Positions 8,992 through 17,814 of a stretch of 64,000 nucleotides of DNA are shown piece by piece. Under the pieces are notes generated by a model that saw only the letters and a list, made by a program, of their open reading frames with translations, made no database searches and was not told the DNA's origin. Location of the stretch: NCBI RefSeq assembly GCF_002197845.1, contig NZ_NIDE01000020.1, positions 295,460 through 359,459 of the forward strand. Reading direction: 5' to 3'. The position numbers and the translations under genes are program-made. Origin of the DNA: Fimbriiglobus ruber (lineage in GTDB: Bacteria > Planctomycetota > Planctomycetia > Gemmatales > Gemmataceae). The number at the start of each line of letters is the position of its first letter. The first letter of the stretch is position 1.

Positions 8992-10026
8992 ATGGTCATC
9001 GCACGTCAGGCCGTCATCACCGAACCGTACAAAGCAGGGGTCCGCGAGGTCGAGTTACCCGCCCCGGCCGCGAACCAGATCACCATCGCCGCCGAATACT
9101 CGGCCGTCAGCGCCGGGACGGAACTTGCGGTCTACACCGGCACCCACCAGTGGCTCAAGGACCCGAACCTGCCGGACTGGAAGTTCCCGTTCCGGTCCGG
9201 CTATTCGGCCGCCGGGACGGTCCTCGCGGTCGGTTCGGACTTCCCGGGCGTGTTCAAGCCGGGCGACCGTGTGAGTTACCCCGGCAACCACGCCTCGGCC
9301 GAGACACTCACCGTCGGCCACGAACGCTGCCGGGTGTGGAAGCTGCCGGATAACCTGAGCTTCGAGCGGGCGGCCGTCGCGTGCATCTCGCGGTATGGGT
9401 TGGGCGCGTCGGTCCGCGCCGGCTTGACGCTCGGCCGGTCGGCCGCCGTCCTGGGCCTCGGGATCATTGGCCAGTTCTCGCTCCGCTGCCTGCTCGCGGC
9501 CGGCGCTTCGCCTGTGGTCGGGATCGACGAGGTGAAGATGCGTCGGGACGCCGCGCTGGCGGCCGGAGCCGACTTCGTCATCGACCCCAAGGCGGGCGAC
9601 GTCAAGCAACAACTCGCCGCGTGCCTCGGTACGAAGGGGGCCGAAATCATCGCCGACGCGACGGGTGTGCCGGACGCGATCCCGGTCGCCATGTCGCTGG
9701 CGTGCGACGCAGGCCAGGTAGTGGTGGTCGGCAGCCCCCGCGGTCGGGCGAAAGAAGTCAACTTTTACGACGACCTGCACCGGCGGTACATCGAAGTGAC
9801 CGGCGCTCACGGCAACATGCTGTTCGAACCGGCGCACACCCGGCTCGCCGGGGCGTGGGACATCAACAAGGCGCAACTGTGGCTGCTCCGGCAACTCGCC
9901 AGCGGCCGCCTCAGCTTGGCCGGGTTGGTCACGCACACGATCACGCCCGAAGGATTGGGCGACGCCTACGAAGGGCTGCTCAAGAAGAAAGACGAGTACT
10001 TGGGCGTACTCGTGAAGTGGAAGTAA
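8992..10026 (+). CDS. Zinc-type alcohol dehydrogenase-like oxidoreductase (MDR superfamily)
   Basis: The 344-residue protein has the medium-chain dehydrogenase/reductase fold. The N-terminal GroES-like domain covers about residues 1-140 (SAGTELAVYTGTHQ, GYSAAGTV, GDRVSYPG). The Rossmann domain has the nucleotide-binding motif GLGIIGQFSL near residue 155 and an acidic residue (GIDE) at the end of the second strand, which favours NAD(H). The usual structural-zinc cysteine cluster is absent, as in bi-domain MDR proteins related to threonine or sorbitol dehydrogenase. GAGG stands six bases before the ATG at 8992. It is transcribed divergently from the FG-GAP gene. Substrate unknown. Confidence 0.82.
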   Translation: MVIARQAVITEPYKAGVREVELPAPAANQITIAAEYSAVSAGTELAVYTGTHQWLKDPNLPDWKFPFRSGYSAAGTVLAVGSDFPGVFKPGDRVSYPGNHASAETLTVGHERCRVWKLPDNLSFERAAVACISRYGLGASVRAGLTLGRSAAVLGLGIIGQFSLRCLLAAGASPVVGIDEVKMRRDAALAAGADFVIDPKAGDVKQQLAACLGTKGAEIIADATGVPDAIPVAMSLACDAGQVVVVGSPRGRAKEVNFYDDLHRRYIEVTGAHGNMLFEPAHTRLAGAWDINKAQLWLLRQLASGRLSLAGLVTHTITPEGLGDAYEGLLKKKDEYLGVLVKWK

Positions 10027-10110
10027 GAATTCGGTGGAGGGAGGAGTGCCCCTTAACAGTACAGCGCAATAATTTAATACGATGGGAGGGAAAGATTTAG
10101 GAGGAATCGC

Positions 10111-11489
10111 ATGACGGAGCAGGAAATTGTAGGCGCCGGCCCGGCGTTCGCCCGGTATCGGGACGTGTTCCGGCAGGAGCGCACGGCCGCCCACTTCGAC
10201 ACGTATTATCGGGGCTTGTTATCCGACCTGCCCCGCAAATCCATTGAGCCAATCGCCCGGGCCAGTGGGACGACGTCCGCACCCTCCAATTGTTCGCGAC
10301 CACCTCGGCGTGGTCGTTCGACGACGCCCGGACCCGGTGGCATCGGTTCGTGGCCGCCACCCTGGCCGACCTCCCGGTCGACCCGCTCGGGACACGGTCG
10401 GGGTGATCGACGAGACGAGTCGCCGGAAGTGGGGGGATCACACCCCGGGCGTCCCGCGGCAGTACCTGGGGTACGTGGGCAAGGTCGACCACGGGATCGT
10501 GACCGTCCACGTGGGGTCGCCAAGGGCACATTCCGCACCCTGTTGGACGCCGCCTATTCCTCCCGGTGTCGTGGGACGCGGATCGGGAGCGGTGTCAGGC
10601 GGCCGGCATCCCGGACACCGTCCGGCACCATCCGAAGTGGCGGCTCGTCCTCGACCAACTCGTCCGGGCGGGCACGCACGGGATCACGTTCGACGGGCTG
10701 ACGTTCGACGAGGGGTACGGGGCGGCCGTCCCGCTCCTGACCGTACTGGCTGGGCGCGATGGGACAGCGATTCGTGGGCGAAATCCCGGCGCATTTCGCC
10801 GTCCGGGACGCGGCCGGCGGCCCCTCCCGGCGGGCCGACGAGCGGTTGACCGGGGGTCACGCCGAACGGGGGCGGGTGTACCGGCTGACCCGCCAGATGA
10901 CCCCTCCGTCGGTCTGGCGGGTCGCCACGGCCGTCGTCTGGCCGGCCGACCGCAAACACACCCTGGTCGTCGCCCGCAACGACGCGACCGGGGAGATCAC
11001 GTATTTCCTGACGAACGCCGCGGCCGAGCCGGTGGCACGGATTCTCGCCGTTGCCTTCCGCCGGTGGACGGTCGAGATTTTCTTCCGGACGTTGAAGTCG
11101 GGGTGCCGGATCGAGCGGCGGCGGTTCGAGCACGTGGACCGGGTGTTGCCGTGCGTGGCTCTGTACCTGATCGTGGCGTGGCGGACGTTGTTCGCGTGCC
11201 GGATGGGGCGCGAGCACCCGGACCAGGATTGCGAGGCGGTGTTCGAGCCGTCGGAGTGGAAGGCGGTGTGGGTGGCGGTCCACCGCGAGGCGCCCCCGGA
11301 CACGCCCCCGCGGTTGGGGGTCATGGTCGAACTGATCGCGACGCGGGGCGGATACATCCCCGCAAGACGACCGAACCGGGTCCGCAAGCCGTGTGGATCG
11401 GGCTCCAGCGGATGTATGACCTGGCGTGGGCGTGGGACACCTTCGGTCCCGGGTCCGCCCTCCACGATCCCATGCCCAGCCCGGAATAA
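10111..11489 (+). pseudogene. Transposase pseudogene, IS701-like front joined to IS4/Tn5-like end
   Basis: A strong ribosome binding site (AGGAGG) precedes the ATG at 10111, but the coding sequence jumps frame at least six times: near 10258, 10405, 10520, 10550, 10755 and 11360. Read across the shifts, the first two thirds resemble IS701-family transposases (GVIDETSRRKWGDHTPGV, GITFDGLTFDEGYG, HTLVVARNDATGEITYFL). From the shared motif RRWTVEIFFRTLKSG near 11063-11110 onward, the sequence instead resembles IS4/Tn5-type transposases (CRIERRRFEHVDR, EPSEWKAVW, WIGLQRMYDLAWAW). The motif R-x3-E-x6-K holds the catalytic Glu in both families. No clear terminal inverted repeats were found. It cannot be functional as read. 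Confidence 0.75.
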
Positions 11490-11594
11490 CGAACTTATGG
11501 GGTACAACGAGGCCGTCATCTCTGGGCCTCCCCTGGCCGACCTCCACCTACACACCGAGTCGGTGAACCGGGTCCAAACCGCGACCCGAGACCA

Positions 11595-11840
11595 TTACCC
11601 CGATCTTTTCGGCTCACACGACTCCCCTGAAACGGACGGCTCGAACCCGAGCCCCCGGAGTAACCGCTCGACCTGGGGCCACGCGACCGTACCCCGGACC
11701 GCGGCGGCATGCTCCCCGAATACGTCGGCGGCGAAGCGGGCCAGGGCGTCCCGCAGTCGCCGCTCGCCTTCGGTCAGCAGCGGGTCGAACCGTTCACCGA
11801 CCAAGAGATGGGCGGCGTCCCGGGTCCGGGACACCAGATA
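11595..11840 (-). pseudogene. 3' fragment of the interrupted macro-like/SIR2 gene
   Basis: This minus-strand fragment encodes about 80 residues (from YLVSRTRDAAHLLVGERF to the stop at 11595). It continues, in the same frame, the SIR2 gene that breaks off at 13013 on the other side of the IS630 element. Removing the element (11841-13012) and one TA copy gives the codons GAC TAT CTG GTG TCC, joining LEVFLD to YLVSRTR. The rebuilt coding sequence from 14382 is 538 codons including the stop. The fragment has no start signals of its own and is probably not translated. Confidence 0.85.
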
Positions 11841-11844
11841 TACT

Positions 11845-12411
11845 TTACGCGTCCAGGAGTGACACATTGTCCCACGTCTGGAATTTGTGGGTCATCAGGG
11901 TCGCCAGTTTCTCTCGGTGTTTCGTCGGCAGATCCGCCAAGCAATGGTCGATGGCCTCCTGGAACTTCTTGAAGTCCTGATGGTGGCGGCTGTTCAACGC
12001 CTCCTTCTTCACGAACTTCCAGAGTCGCTCGATCAAGTTCAGGTTCGGCGAATACGACGGCAGGAACAACAACTCGATCCCGAGTGCCTTGGCCGTGTGC
12101 TCCACCAGCGCGCACCGCTGGTAGCGGGCGTTGTCGAGTACCAGCGTGATCGGCAATGACCCACCGAGGGCCGCGATCTTGCGGAGCAACGCACACACCG
12201 AGGTGGCCGTGATGTACGTCGTGTTGATTTCTGTCACCAGCTCGTGCGTGACCGCGTTCAGCGCACCCAGCACGTTGTACCTCTGCCGTCCCGACGCGGC
12301 CCGGACATGTAACCGGACGAAGCACCACACCCACCCCAGGAACGACGCCAAGACGAAGTGCGACGCGTCCACGAAGTACACCGTCCGCTTACCGTCGCGG
12401 GCTTCCGCCAA
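11845..12411 (-). CDS. IS630 transposase, catalytic (DDE) part, ORF B
   Basis: This 188-residue frame carries the DDE-type catalytic core. The first Asp is in VYFVDASHF, the second in ITLVLDNARYQ, and the final Glu in SPNLNLIERLWKFVKK, the typical IS630 signature. It has no ATG; the first usable start codon is a TTG at 12411. It overlaps the end of ORF A in the +1 frame, so the natural product is probably an A-B fusion made by frameshifting at or after the TTTTTTAAAA tract (minus strand, 12431-12440). The stop lies inside the terminal inverted repeat region. Confidence 0.88.
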   Translation of the reverse strand: MAEARDGKRTVYFVDASHFVLASFLGWVWCFVRLHVRAASGRQRYNVLGALNAVTHELVTEINTTYITATSVCALLRKIAALGGSLPITLVLDNARYQRCALVEHTAKALGIELLFLPSYSPNLNLIERLWKFVKKEALNSRHHQDFKKFQEAIDHCLADLPTKHREKLATLMTHKFQTWDNVSLLDA

Positions 12412-12913
12412 CTTCGGTTCCAGTTCCGTCTTTTAAAAAATCCGCCTGCGTGCGGGCGTGTTCGTCGACCGTTTTCTTGGGCGGCACCGGGATGGGTGCC
12501 ACCTTCAGGCATTTCATCCCCAGATCCTCTTTCAAGAACTGGCGCACCCGCGACGCCTTGCGTCGGACGCCCGTCAGGTCCTCGATCCGCCGCGCCGCCT
12601 CGTGGGCCGTGTGCGGCGGGTGCCGGCGAAACGCGTCTTCGATCGTCCCGTGATGCGGTGTCAGCGCACTGGGTTGGCCCTTCCAGCCGAACGATCGGAC
12701 CCCATCCAGACCCTTCGCCGCATAGATCCGCAGGGTCCGCTGCACCGTGGAGCGCGACACGTTGGCCAACTCCGCGATCCGACTGTGCGTCACGTTCCGG
12801 GTCTTGAGCCAGAGAATCTCCATCCGCTCTTGGACACGCGGGTCCGGGTGCCGATAGCGCGCGTCCGCGATCGCTTGGACCACGGGTTCGGGAAACGAAT
12901 ATTGGGGACGCAT
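12389..12913 (-). CDS. IS630 transposase, DNA-binding part, ORF A
   Basis: The 174-residue frame holds a helix-turn-helix of the homeodomain/winged-helix kind (HSRIAELANVSRSTVQRTLRIYAAKGLDG, about residues 43-71, given here only as a landmark). A second DNA-binding region follows (HTAHEAARRIEDLTGV, RVRQFLKEDLGM). This is the N-terminal, end-binding half of IS630-family transposases. GGGAGG precedes the ATG at 12913. The last 20 or so codons after the T6A4 tract are out of the conserved frame and appear to be read-through after the point where frameshifting would give ORF B. Confidence 0.85.
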   Translation of the reverse strand: MRPQYSFPEPVVQAIADARYRHPDPRVQERMEILWLKTRNVTHSRIAELANVSRSTVQRTLRIYAAKGLDGVRSFGWKGQPSALTPHHGTIEDAFRRHPPHTAHEAARRIEDLTGVRRKASRVRQFLKEDLGMKCLKVAPIPVPPKKTVDEHARTQADFLKDGTGTEVGGSPRR

Positions 12914-12990
12914 CCTTGCCCTCCCGCAGACGGATCGGTGAAGGATCTATCCTCCGCTATCCAGGCCTGGTTGCTCAAGGCCGACTTGTG

Positions 12991-14382
12991 TCACTTCAGG
13001 CGAGTCCGAGAATAGTCCAGGAACACCTCCAGTCGCCGGGCTGCCGCAGCGAACGAGAACCCCGCGGCCGTCTCCTTCCGCTCGTCCATCCGCACCCGCC
13101 GGACGTCCTGGTCCCACAGTGTTTCGCCCAGCCCGCCGGCACCGAGTGATAGGGTCGTCCCGAAGTGCCCGGTGTGTCCGGTGCAGCCATCACTCCGTAG
13201 CCGGCGGACTGCGTCCACGATTCGGTGGAAGTTGTCGTCGGTCAGCGAGAAGCCGGCGAACAACACGTGCCGGGTGACCAGGAATGCCTGGACCATCCCA
13301 CCCAGGGCCGGCAACCGCTCATCGTATCGGGTGTAGCTCGACCGGGTCAGTACCACCTTGTCCGGGTCGGACAGGCAGCCGTGCATTTTCAAGAGCCACC
13401 GTCGGGCGTCGGCTTTCATCGCCCCGGGCAGGACCGACAGGCCGTCCGGGTCGGACAGGGACCAGACGTCCTCGAACAGGCGGTCGTAGTTGGTGGTGAT
13501 CGCCTCCCGAACCGGCAGGGCCGCGAGAAGAGCGTGGACCAGGGCGTAGTGCCGGCGGGGGCCGAGTACGCCGGTGACCGCGCGGCCGAGGGTCTCCCCG
13601 CGGTGCGACAGCCGTCGCTCGAGGACCGTGGCCTGGTCCAAGGCATTTCGCAGTTCCCCGAGGGCGGTCCGCTCGTCGTTCGACATCCCCGCCCGGATGG
13701 CCAGTTCGTCGAGCAAGCCGCTCCAACTCGGGAGGCCGGCGGCCATGCTCACTCCGGCCCCGAGAAACAGGGCCAGTTCGCCCCGTAGGGCGTGCCCGGC
13801 CAGCCGGTCCGCTTCGGCCTTGAGCGGGCCGGTCAGGTCGGTCGGCCAGTCGGCCCGGCGGGCCCGCTCGGCCTGGGCGGCGGCGTGGGTGGCGGCGTCG
13901 AAGCAGACCAGCGCGACATCGAACTCCCGTCTGCCGGCGAAGGACCGGCCCGCGAACGCCTGGAGCCGCGGGAGCAATTCCTGAACGACCTCGCCGGCCC
14001 TCGCGGCCGCGCCGCCACGGCCGGTGCCGACGACCGGGAGCGCGAGGAGCGATCTCTCCCGGCCGAACAACGGGGGCTTGCCGGCTGTGGCCAACGCGGC
14101 GGCCGCGGTGTTCAAGAACTCGGCCGCCCCGTCGGCGTACCACGACACCGGCTGGCCCCAGCTCCCGATCAGCCCGAGCCACGGCTGGGGCCGACCGTGG
14201 GCGGCGTGGAGCGGTTGGGCCCGCGGCCCGTCGTCCGCGAACGGCTCGCCCTGGCGGGGGCCGTCGTACCCGGGGAGGAACCACTCGCTCCCGGGGCGGC
14301 CCCTGCGGCTGGTCGGGATGAGCCAGGCGTCGCAGGCGAGCTTTCGCAGGTCGCCGCGGACGATGAACACGTGACCGGGCAT
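12991..14382 (-). pseudogene. Macro-like / SIR2 domain protein, interrupted by IS630 (5' part)
   Basis: As it stands this frame gives 463 residues, the last seven (YSRTRLK or so) coming from the inserted element. About residues 3-175 look like a macro (ADP-ribose-binding) fold: VFIVRGDLRKLACDAWLIPT at the start, LLALPVVGTGRGG in the middle, DVALVCFDAATH near the end. About residues 205-430 are a SIR2-type NAD-binding domain: LFLGAGVSMAAGLPSW, AITTNYDRLFE, LLKMHGCLSDPDKVVLTRSSY with the catalytic-type His, and VLFAGFSLTDDNF. Relatives with SIR2 domains consume NAD in anti-phage defence (for example ThsA, DSR). The ATG at 14382 is chosen because GGGGAG stands seven bases before it. The intact ancestor would have had 537 residues; loss of the end may inactivate it. 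Confidence 0.75.
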
Positions 14383-14520
14383 GAACACGCTCCCCGCCGG
14401 CTGGTGAAGTCAGGATTTCATCGTGACGCCGCGCGGCCGGATGGACAAGAGCGCGCGGGTGTCGGCGGGCCGGACCCGCGACCTTCTTGGAAGGGATGGC
14501 TCAACTCGTACAATCTTCGC

Positions 14521-15477
14521 ATGGCTGCCGCGATCCACGTATCGAACCTCGTTAAGACATACCCCGCGCGCCCGCCGGTTGAGGCCGTCCGGGGTGTGGA
14601 CCTCCAGGTCCAGAGCGGCGAGTGCTTCGGCCTACTCGGGCCGAACGGCGCGGGTAAGACGACGACCCTCGAAATTCTCGAAGGGCTCCTCGCCCCCACG
14701 TCCGGGGACGTCGAAGTCCTCGGATGGCGGTGGGCCACGGACGATCGGGCGATCCGCGAGCGGATTGGCATTTCGCTTCAAGAAACCCGCCTCCCCGACA
14801 AGCTGACCGTCCGCGAAACGGCCACCCTGTTCCGGTCCTTCTACCCGTCCGGGATCACTCCCGACGAGGCGGTCGCCGCGGTCTCGCTCCAAGAGAAGGC
14901 CCGATCCTACGTGGAGAGCCTGTCCGGCGGACAAAAGCAGCGGTTGGCCGTCGCGTGTGCCCTGGTCGGCGACCCGGAGTTGCTGTTCCTGGACGAGCCG
15001 ACCACCGGCCTCGACCCGCAATCCCGCCGGGAGTTGTGGGACGTGATCCGGGCATTTAAGGCCCGCGGCCGGACGGTGCTACTCACCACCCACTACATGG
15101 ACGAAGCCGAGCGGTTGTGCGACCGGGTCGCGGTCATCGACCACGGCCGGGTGATCGCCCTCGGCACGCCGGCCGAATTGATCCGAGCGGCCGGCGGCGA
15201 ACACGTCATCGAAGTCCGGCTCACCGGCGATCTGGCGACCTGCCCGATGAGCGCCGACGACCTCGCCAAATTACCCACCGTAGCCGCGGTGCGACCGGCG
15301 GACGGCGGGTACGCTCTGGCCGCGGCCGAGCCGCACACCGCTCTACCGGCCCTGCTCATTTTGCTTCAGCAGAAGGGTGTGACGCCGGCCGGCCTGGGCA
15401 CCCGCACGGCTACCCTCGACGACGTGTTCCTGGCCCTCACCGGCCGGCACCTCCGGGACGGAGACCAGCCCGCATGA
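14521..15477 (+). CDS. ABC transporter ATP-binding protein (ABC-2 exporter type)
   Basis: The 318-residue ATPase has all the expected motifs: Walker A GPNGAGKTT near residues 40-48, a Q-loop (SLQETRLPD), the signature LSGGQKQR near 138, Walker B LLFLDEPTTGLDP, and the H-loop TTHYMDEAE. A C-terminal extension of about 90 residues follows, as in ATPases of the DrrA/CcmA family that drive export of drugs or lipids. The stop codon overlaps the start of the permease gene (ATGA at 15474-15477), so the two are translationally coupled and form one exporter. Cargo is unknown. Confidence 0.93.
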   Translation: MAAAIHVSNLVKTYPARPPVEAVRGVDLQVQSGECFGLLGPNGAGKTTTLEILEGLLAPTSGDVEVLGWRWATDDRAIRERIGISLQETRLPDKLTVRETATLFRSFYPSGITPDEAVAAVSLQEKARSYVESLSGGQKQRLAVACALVGDPELLFLDEPTTGLDPQSRRELWDVIRAFKARGRTVLLTTHYMDEAERLCDRVAVIDHGRVIALGTPAELIRAAGGEHVIEVRLTGDLATCPMSADDLAKLPTVAAVRPADGGYALAAAEPHTALPALLILLQQKGVTPAGLGTRTATLDDVFLALTGRHLRDGDQPA

Positions 15478-16523
15478 ACGCTGCCCTCCGGCAACTCATC
15501 TTGACCCGGTTCCGGGAGTTCTTCCGGCGGCCGGGTGCGGTCTTCTGGGTCTACGGCTTCCCGCTCATGTTGGCAGCCATCCTCGGCTTCGCGTTCCAGA
15601 ACCGGCCGGTCGAGCGCATCCCAGTGGACGTGAGCATCGAGGGGGCCGGCGGGGAAGCAGCCGCGACGGCGATCAAAGCCAAACTCGAACGCGACTCGCG
15701 GGTGGCCGTGACCACCGGGACGGACCGGGAATGCCGGGACCGGCTGCGATCCGCAAAGACAGGGCTGGTCGTCGTCCCGGCCGCCGGCCCGGGGCACTAC
15801 GAATACGTCCTCGATCCGAACCGGCCGGAATCGGTCCTCGCGCGGGCGGCGGCCGACAGCGCCCTGGTCCGGGCCGACGCCCCCGGACTGGCGACCCCGA
15901 CGGAGGTGGCGTTCGACGAGCCCGGCGGTCGGTACATCGACTTCCTCATCCCCGGCTTGGTCGGGGCGAACCTGATGGGCGGGGGATTGTGGGGCGTCGG
16001 GTTCGTGGTCGTGGACATGCGGGTGCGGAAGCTGCTCAAGCGATTTCTCGCCACCCCGATGCGCCAGCGGGACTTCCTCTTCGCCCTGATGCTCAGCCGG
16101 GCCGTGTTCACCCTGATCGAAGTGGCGATCCTCTTGTTGTTCGGTTGGCTGGCGTTCGGGGTCGGGGTGCGGGGCAACCCACTCACGCTGGCCGTCCTGG
16201 TCGTGCTGGGAGCCGGGTGCTTTGGCGGGATCGGGCTCCTCGTCGCGTGCCGGGTCGAAACAATCGAGTCGGTGTCCGGCCTGATGAACGCGGTGATGCT
16301 GCCGATGTACCTGCTCGGCGGGGTCTTTTTCTCGGCCAACCAATTCCCGGCCGAAATCCAGCCATTCATTCGGGTGCTGCCCCTGACGGCCCTACTCGAC
16401 GGGATGCGGGCCGTCATGAACGAGGGAGCCGGGTGGGCCGCCGCCGCCCGGCCGGCGCTCGTGTTGACGGCCTGGGGCGTAGCCAGTTTCGCGATCGCGC
16501 TCCGGTTCTTCCGCTGGCGGTAA
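15474..16523 (+). CDS. ABC-2 type transporter permease
   Basis: The 349-residue membrane protein has one N-terminal transmembrane helix (AVFWVYGFPLMLAAILGF, about residues 22-39) and an outer domain of roughly 130 residues. Five more hydrophobic segments follow between about 160 and 345 (LIPGLVGANLMGGGLWGVGF, LIEVAILLLFGWLAFGVGV, LTLAVLVVLGAGCFGGIGLL, VMLPMYLLGGVFF, VLTAWGVASFAIAL). This is the ABC2_membrane_3 layout. The ATG overlaps the stop of the ATPase gene by four bases, so the pair is an operon encoding one exporter. Confidence 0.9.
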   Translation: MNAALRQLILTRFREFFRRPGAVFWVYGFPLMLAAILGFAFQNRPVERIPVDVSIEGAGGEAAATAIKAKLERDSRVAVTTGTDRECRDRLRSAKTGLVVVPAAGPGHYEYVLDPNRPESVLARAAADSALVRADAPGLATPTEVAFDEPGGRYIDFLIPGLVGANLMGGGLWGVGFVVVDMRVRKLLKRFLATPMRQRDFLFALMLSRAVFTLIEVAILLLFGWLAFGVGVRGNPLTLAVLVVLGAGCFGGIGLLVACRVETIESVSGLMNAVMLPMYLLGGVFFSANQFPAEIQPFIRVLPLTALLDGMRAVMNEGAGWAAAARPALVLTAWGVASFAIALRFFRWR

Positions 16524-16558
16524 CGGCGCTCGATTCACTCCGTCGAAGGGGCAGAGCC

Positions 16559-17800
16559 GTGAGCGACCGAACCGGGCCAACTCGCCGTGAACTGCTACAA
16601 ACGGCCGCCGTTGCCGGAGGTGCCATCGCTTCCCACCGTGTCGCGGCAGGGGCTGCCGACACGCCCGCCGTCCAGACTGGCCTGCCCCAAGTCAAGCCCG
16701 TAGACATCGGCATGGACCCCAAGCGGCTTCAGGTCGCTTACGATTTGATGGAGAAGTGGACGGTCGGGCCGAATGCCCCCGTGCCGGGCGGGGCGATCCT
16801 CGTCGGCCGTCACGGGAAGGTAATTGCGCCTCGGTTCTTTGGTCGTCAGGGGCCGGAGGCTGACGCCGGACCGATCCGCCGCGATGCCATGTTTTACATG
16901 GCGTCCGTCACCAAGCCGGTCATTTACATCGGGGCGATGATTCTCGTCGAACGCGGTCTGCTCAACCTCAGCGACCGGGTCTCGCGGTACGTTCCCGAGT
17001 TCACGGGCGGGGGCAAAGATGACGTACAAGTCATCCATTTGTTCACGCACACCTCGGGCCTGCCGGATGAACTGACCAATAACGCCGATCTGCGGCGGCA
17101 GCACGCTCCCTTGAAGGCGTTCATCGCGGGGTCGATCAAGGCCGACCTGTTGTTCAAGCCCGGCACCCGGCAGAGTTACGCCAGTGCGGGCACCCTGATC
17201 GTTGCCGAGATCATCCAACGGCTGTCCGGGAAGTCGATCCGGGAGTTCGTCCACCGCGAGATCATCGACCCGTTGGGACTCAAGTCGACCGGGTTGGGTT
17301 CACAGGGGCTCGTCCGGGAGCGAATCGTCCGGGCGACGGTACCTGACTACCAGGTCGGGACGGACTTCGGCTGGAACAGCACCTACTGGCAAGAATTCGG
17401 CTCCCCGACCGGCGGCCTGTTCAGCACGCCGGAGGATTACGCCGTCGTCTGTGCCCTCATGATGGGCGGCGGGCGATGGGGTGGGGTCAAGCTCCTGTCG
17501 CCCGCCACCGTCCGCATGATGACGAGCAACCGCTTGGACGACCTGCCCGACCTGCCGGAAGCGGTCCGCCGCACCCAGCCGTGGGGCCTCGGGTGGCGGC
17601 TCAACCACCTGGGGATGGCCGACAGTTGGGGCGACTTGTTGGACCGGCAGGTGTTCGGTCACACCGGATCGTCGGGCAATCTCGTCTGGATGGACCCGCG
17701 GACCCAGGGCTTCTGCATTCTGCTCACAAACTACCTCCGAGCCCGGGCGCCGTGGCGACTGGTTCACCTGTCGAACGCGATCGCCGCGGCGTTCGAGTAG
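16559..17800 (+). CDS. Tat-exported serine hydrolase, beta-lactamase (class C) family
   Basis: The 413-residue protein has the three active-site motifs of class C beta-lactamases and related esterases: SxxK as SVTK (MASVTKPV, near residue 120), YxN-like YAS (QSYASAGTL, near 205), and HTG (VFGHTGSSG, near 365). The N-terminus carries a Tat-type signal (TRRELLQTAAVAGGAIA, residues 8-24), so export in folded form is likely. I chose the GTG at 16559 because AAGGGG lies just upstream and the Tat motif begins directly after it. Such planctomycete proteins are usually esterases or D-aminopeptidase-like enzymes rather than resistance enzymes. It follows the ABC exporter by 35 bases and may be co-transcribed. 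Confidence 0.87.
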   Translation: MSDRTGPTRRELLQTAAVAGGAIASHRVAAGAADTPAVQTGLPQVKPVDIGMDPKRLQVAYDLMEKWTVGPNAPVPGGAILVGRHGKVIAPRFFGRQGPEADAGPIRRDAMFYMASVTKPVIYIGAMILVERGLLNLSDRVSRYVPEFTGGGKDDVQVIHLFTHTSGLPDELTNNADLRRQHAPLKAFIAGSIKADLLFKPGTRQSYASAGTLIVAEIIQRLSGKSIREFVHREIIDPLGLKSTGLGSQGLVRERIVRATVPDYQVGTDFGWNSTYWQEFGSPTGGLFSTPEDYAVVCALMMGGGRWGGVKLLSPATVRMMTSNRLDDLPDLPEAVRRTQPWGLGWRLNHLGMADSWGDLLDRQVFGHTGSSGNLVWMDPRTQGFCILLTNYLRARAPWRLVHLSNAIAAAFE

Positions 17801-17814
17801 CCAGACCTCGGTAC

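Larger units (their letters stand above)
11841..13012 (-). mobile_element. IS630-family insertion sequence, copy 1 (1,172 bp)
   Basis: The element lies between two TA dinucleotides (11839-11840 and 13013-13014), the target duplication expected for the IS630/Tc1 group. Its ends are imperfect inverted repeats sharing TxCT at the tips and an internal AGTGACACA block (11858-11866 and the inverse at 12987-12995), each 17 bases from the end. It carries two overlapping minus-strand frames encoding the helix-turn-helix and DDE parts of the transposase. A copy with the same translated content in all frames lies at 30805-31976. It interrupts the macro-SIR2 gene. Confidence 0.92.

Noticed and set aside
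13792-14520. A long plus-strand open frame running into the ABC ATPase gene
   Set aside because: It is antisense to the SIR2 gene and has no ribosome binding site or family resemblance. The ATPase starts at 14521, where the ATG and conserved sequence begin.
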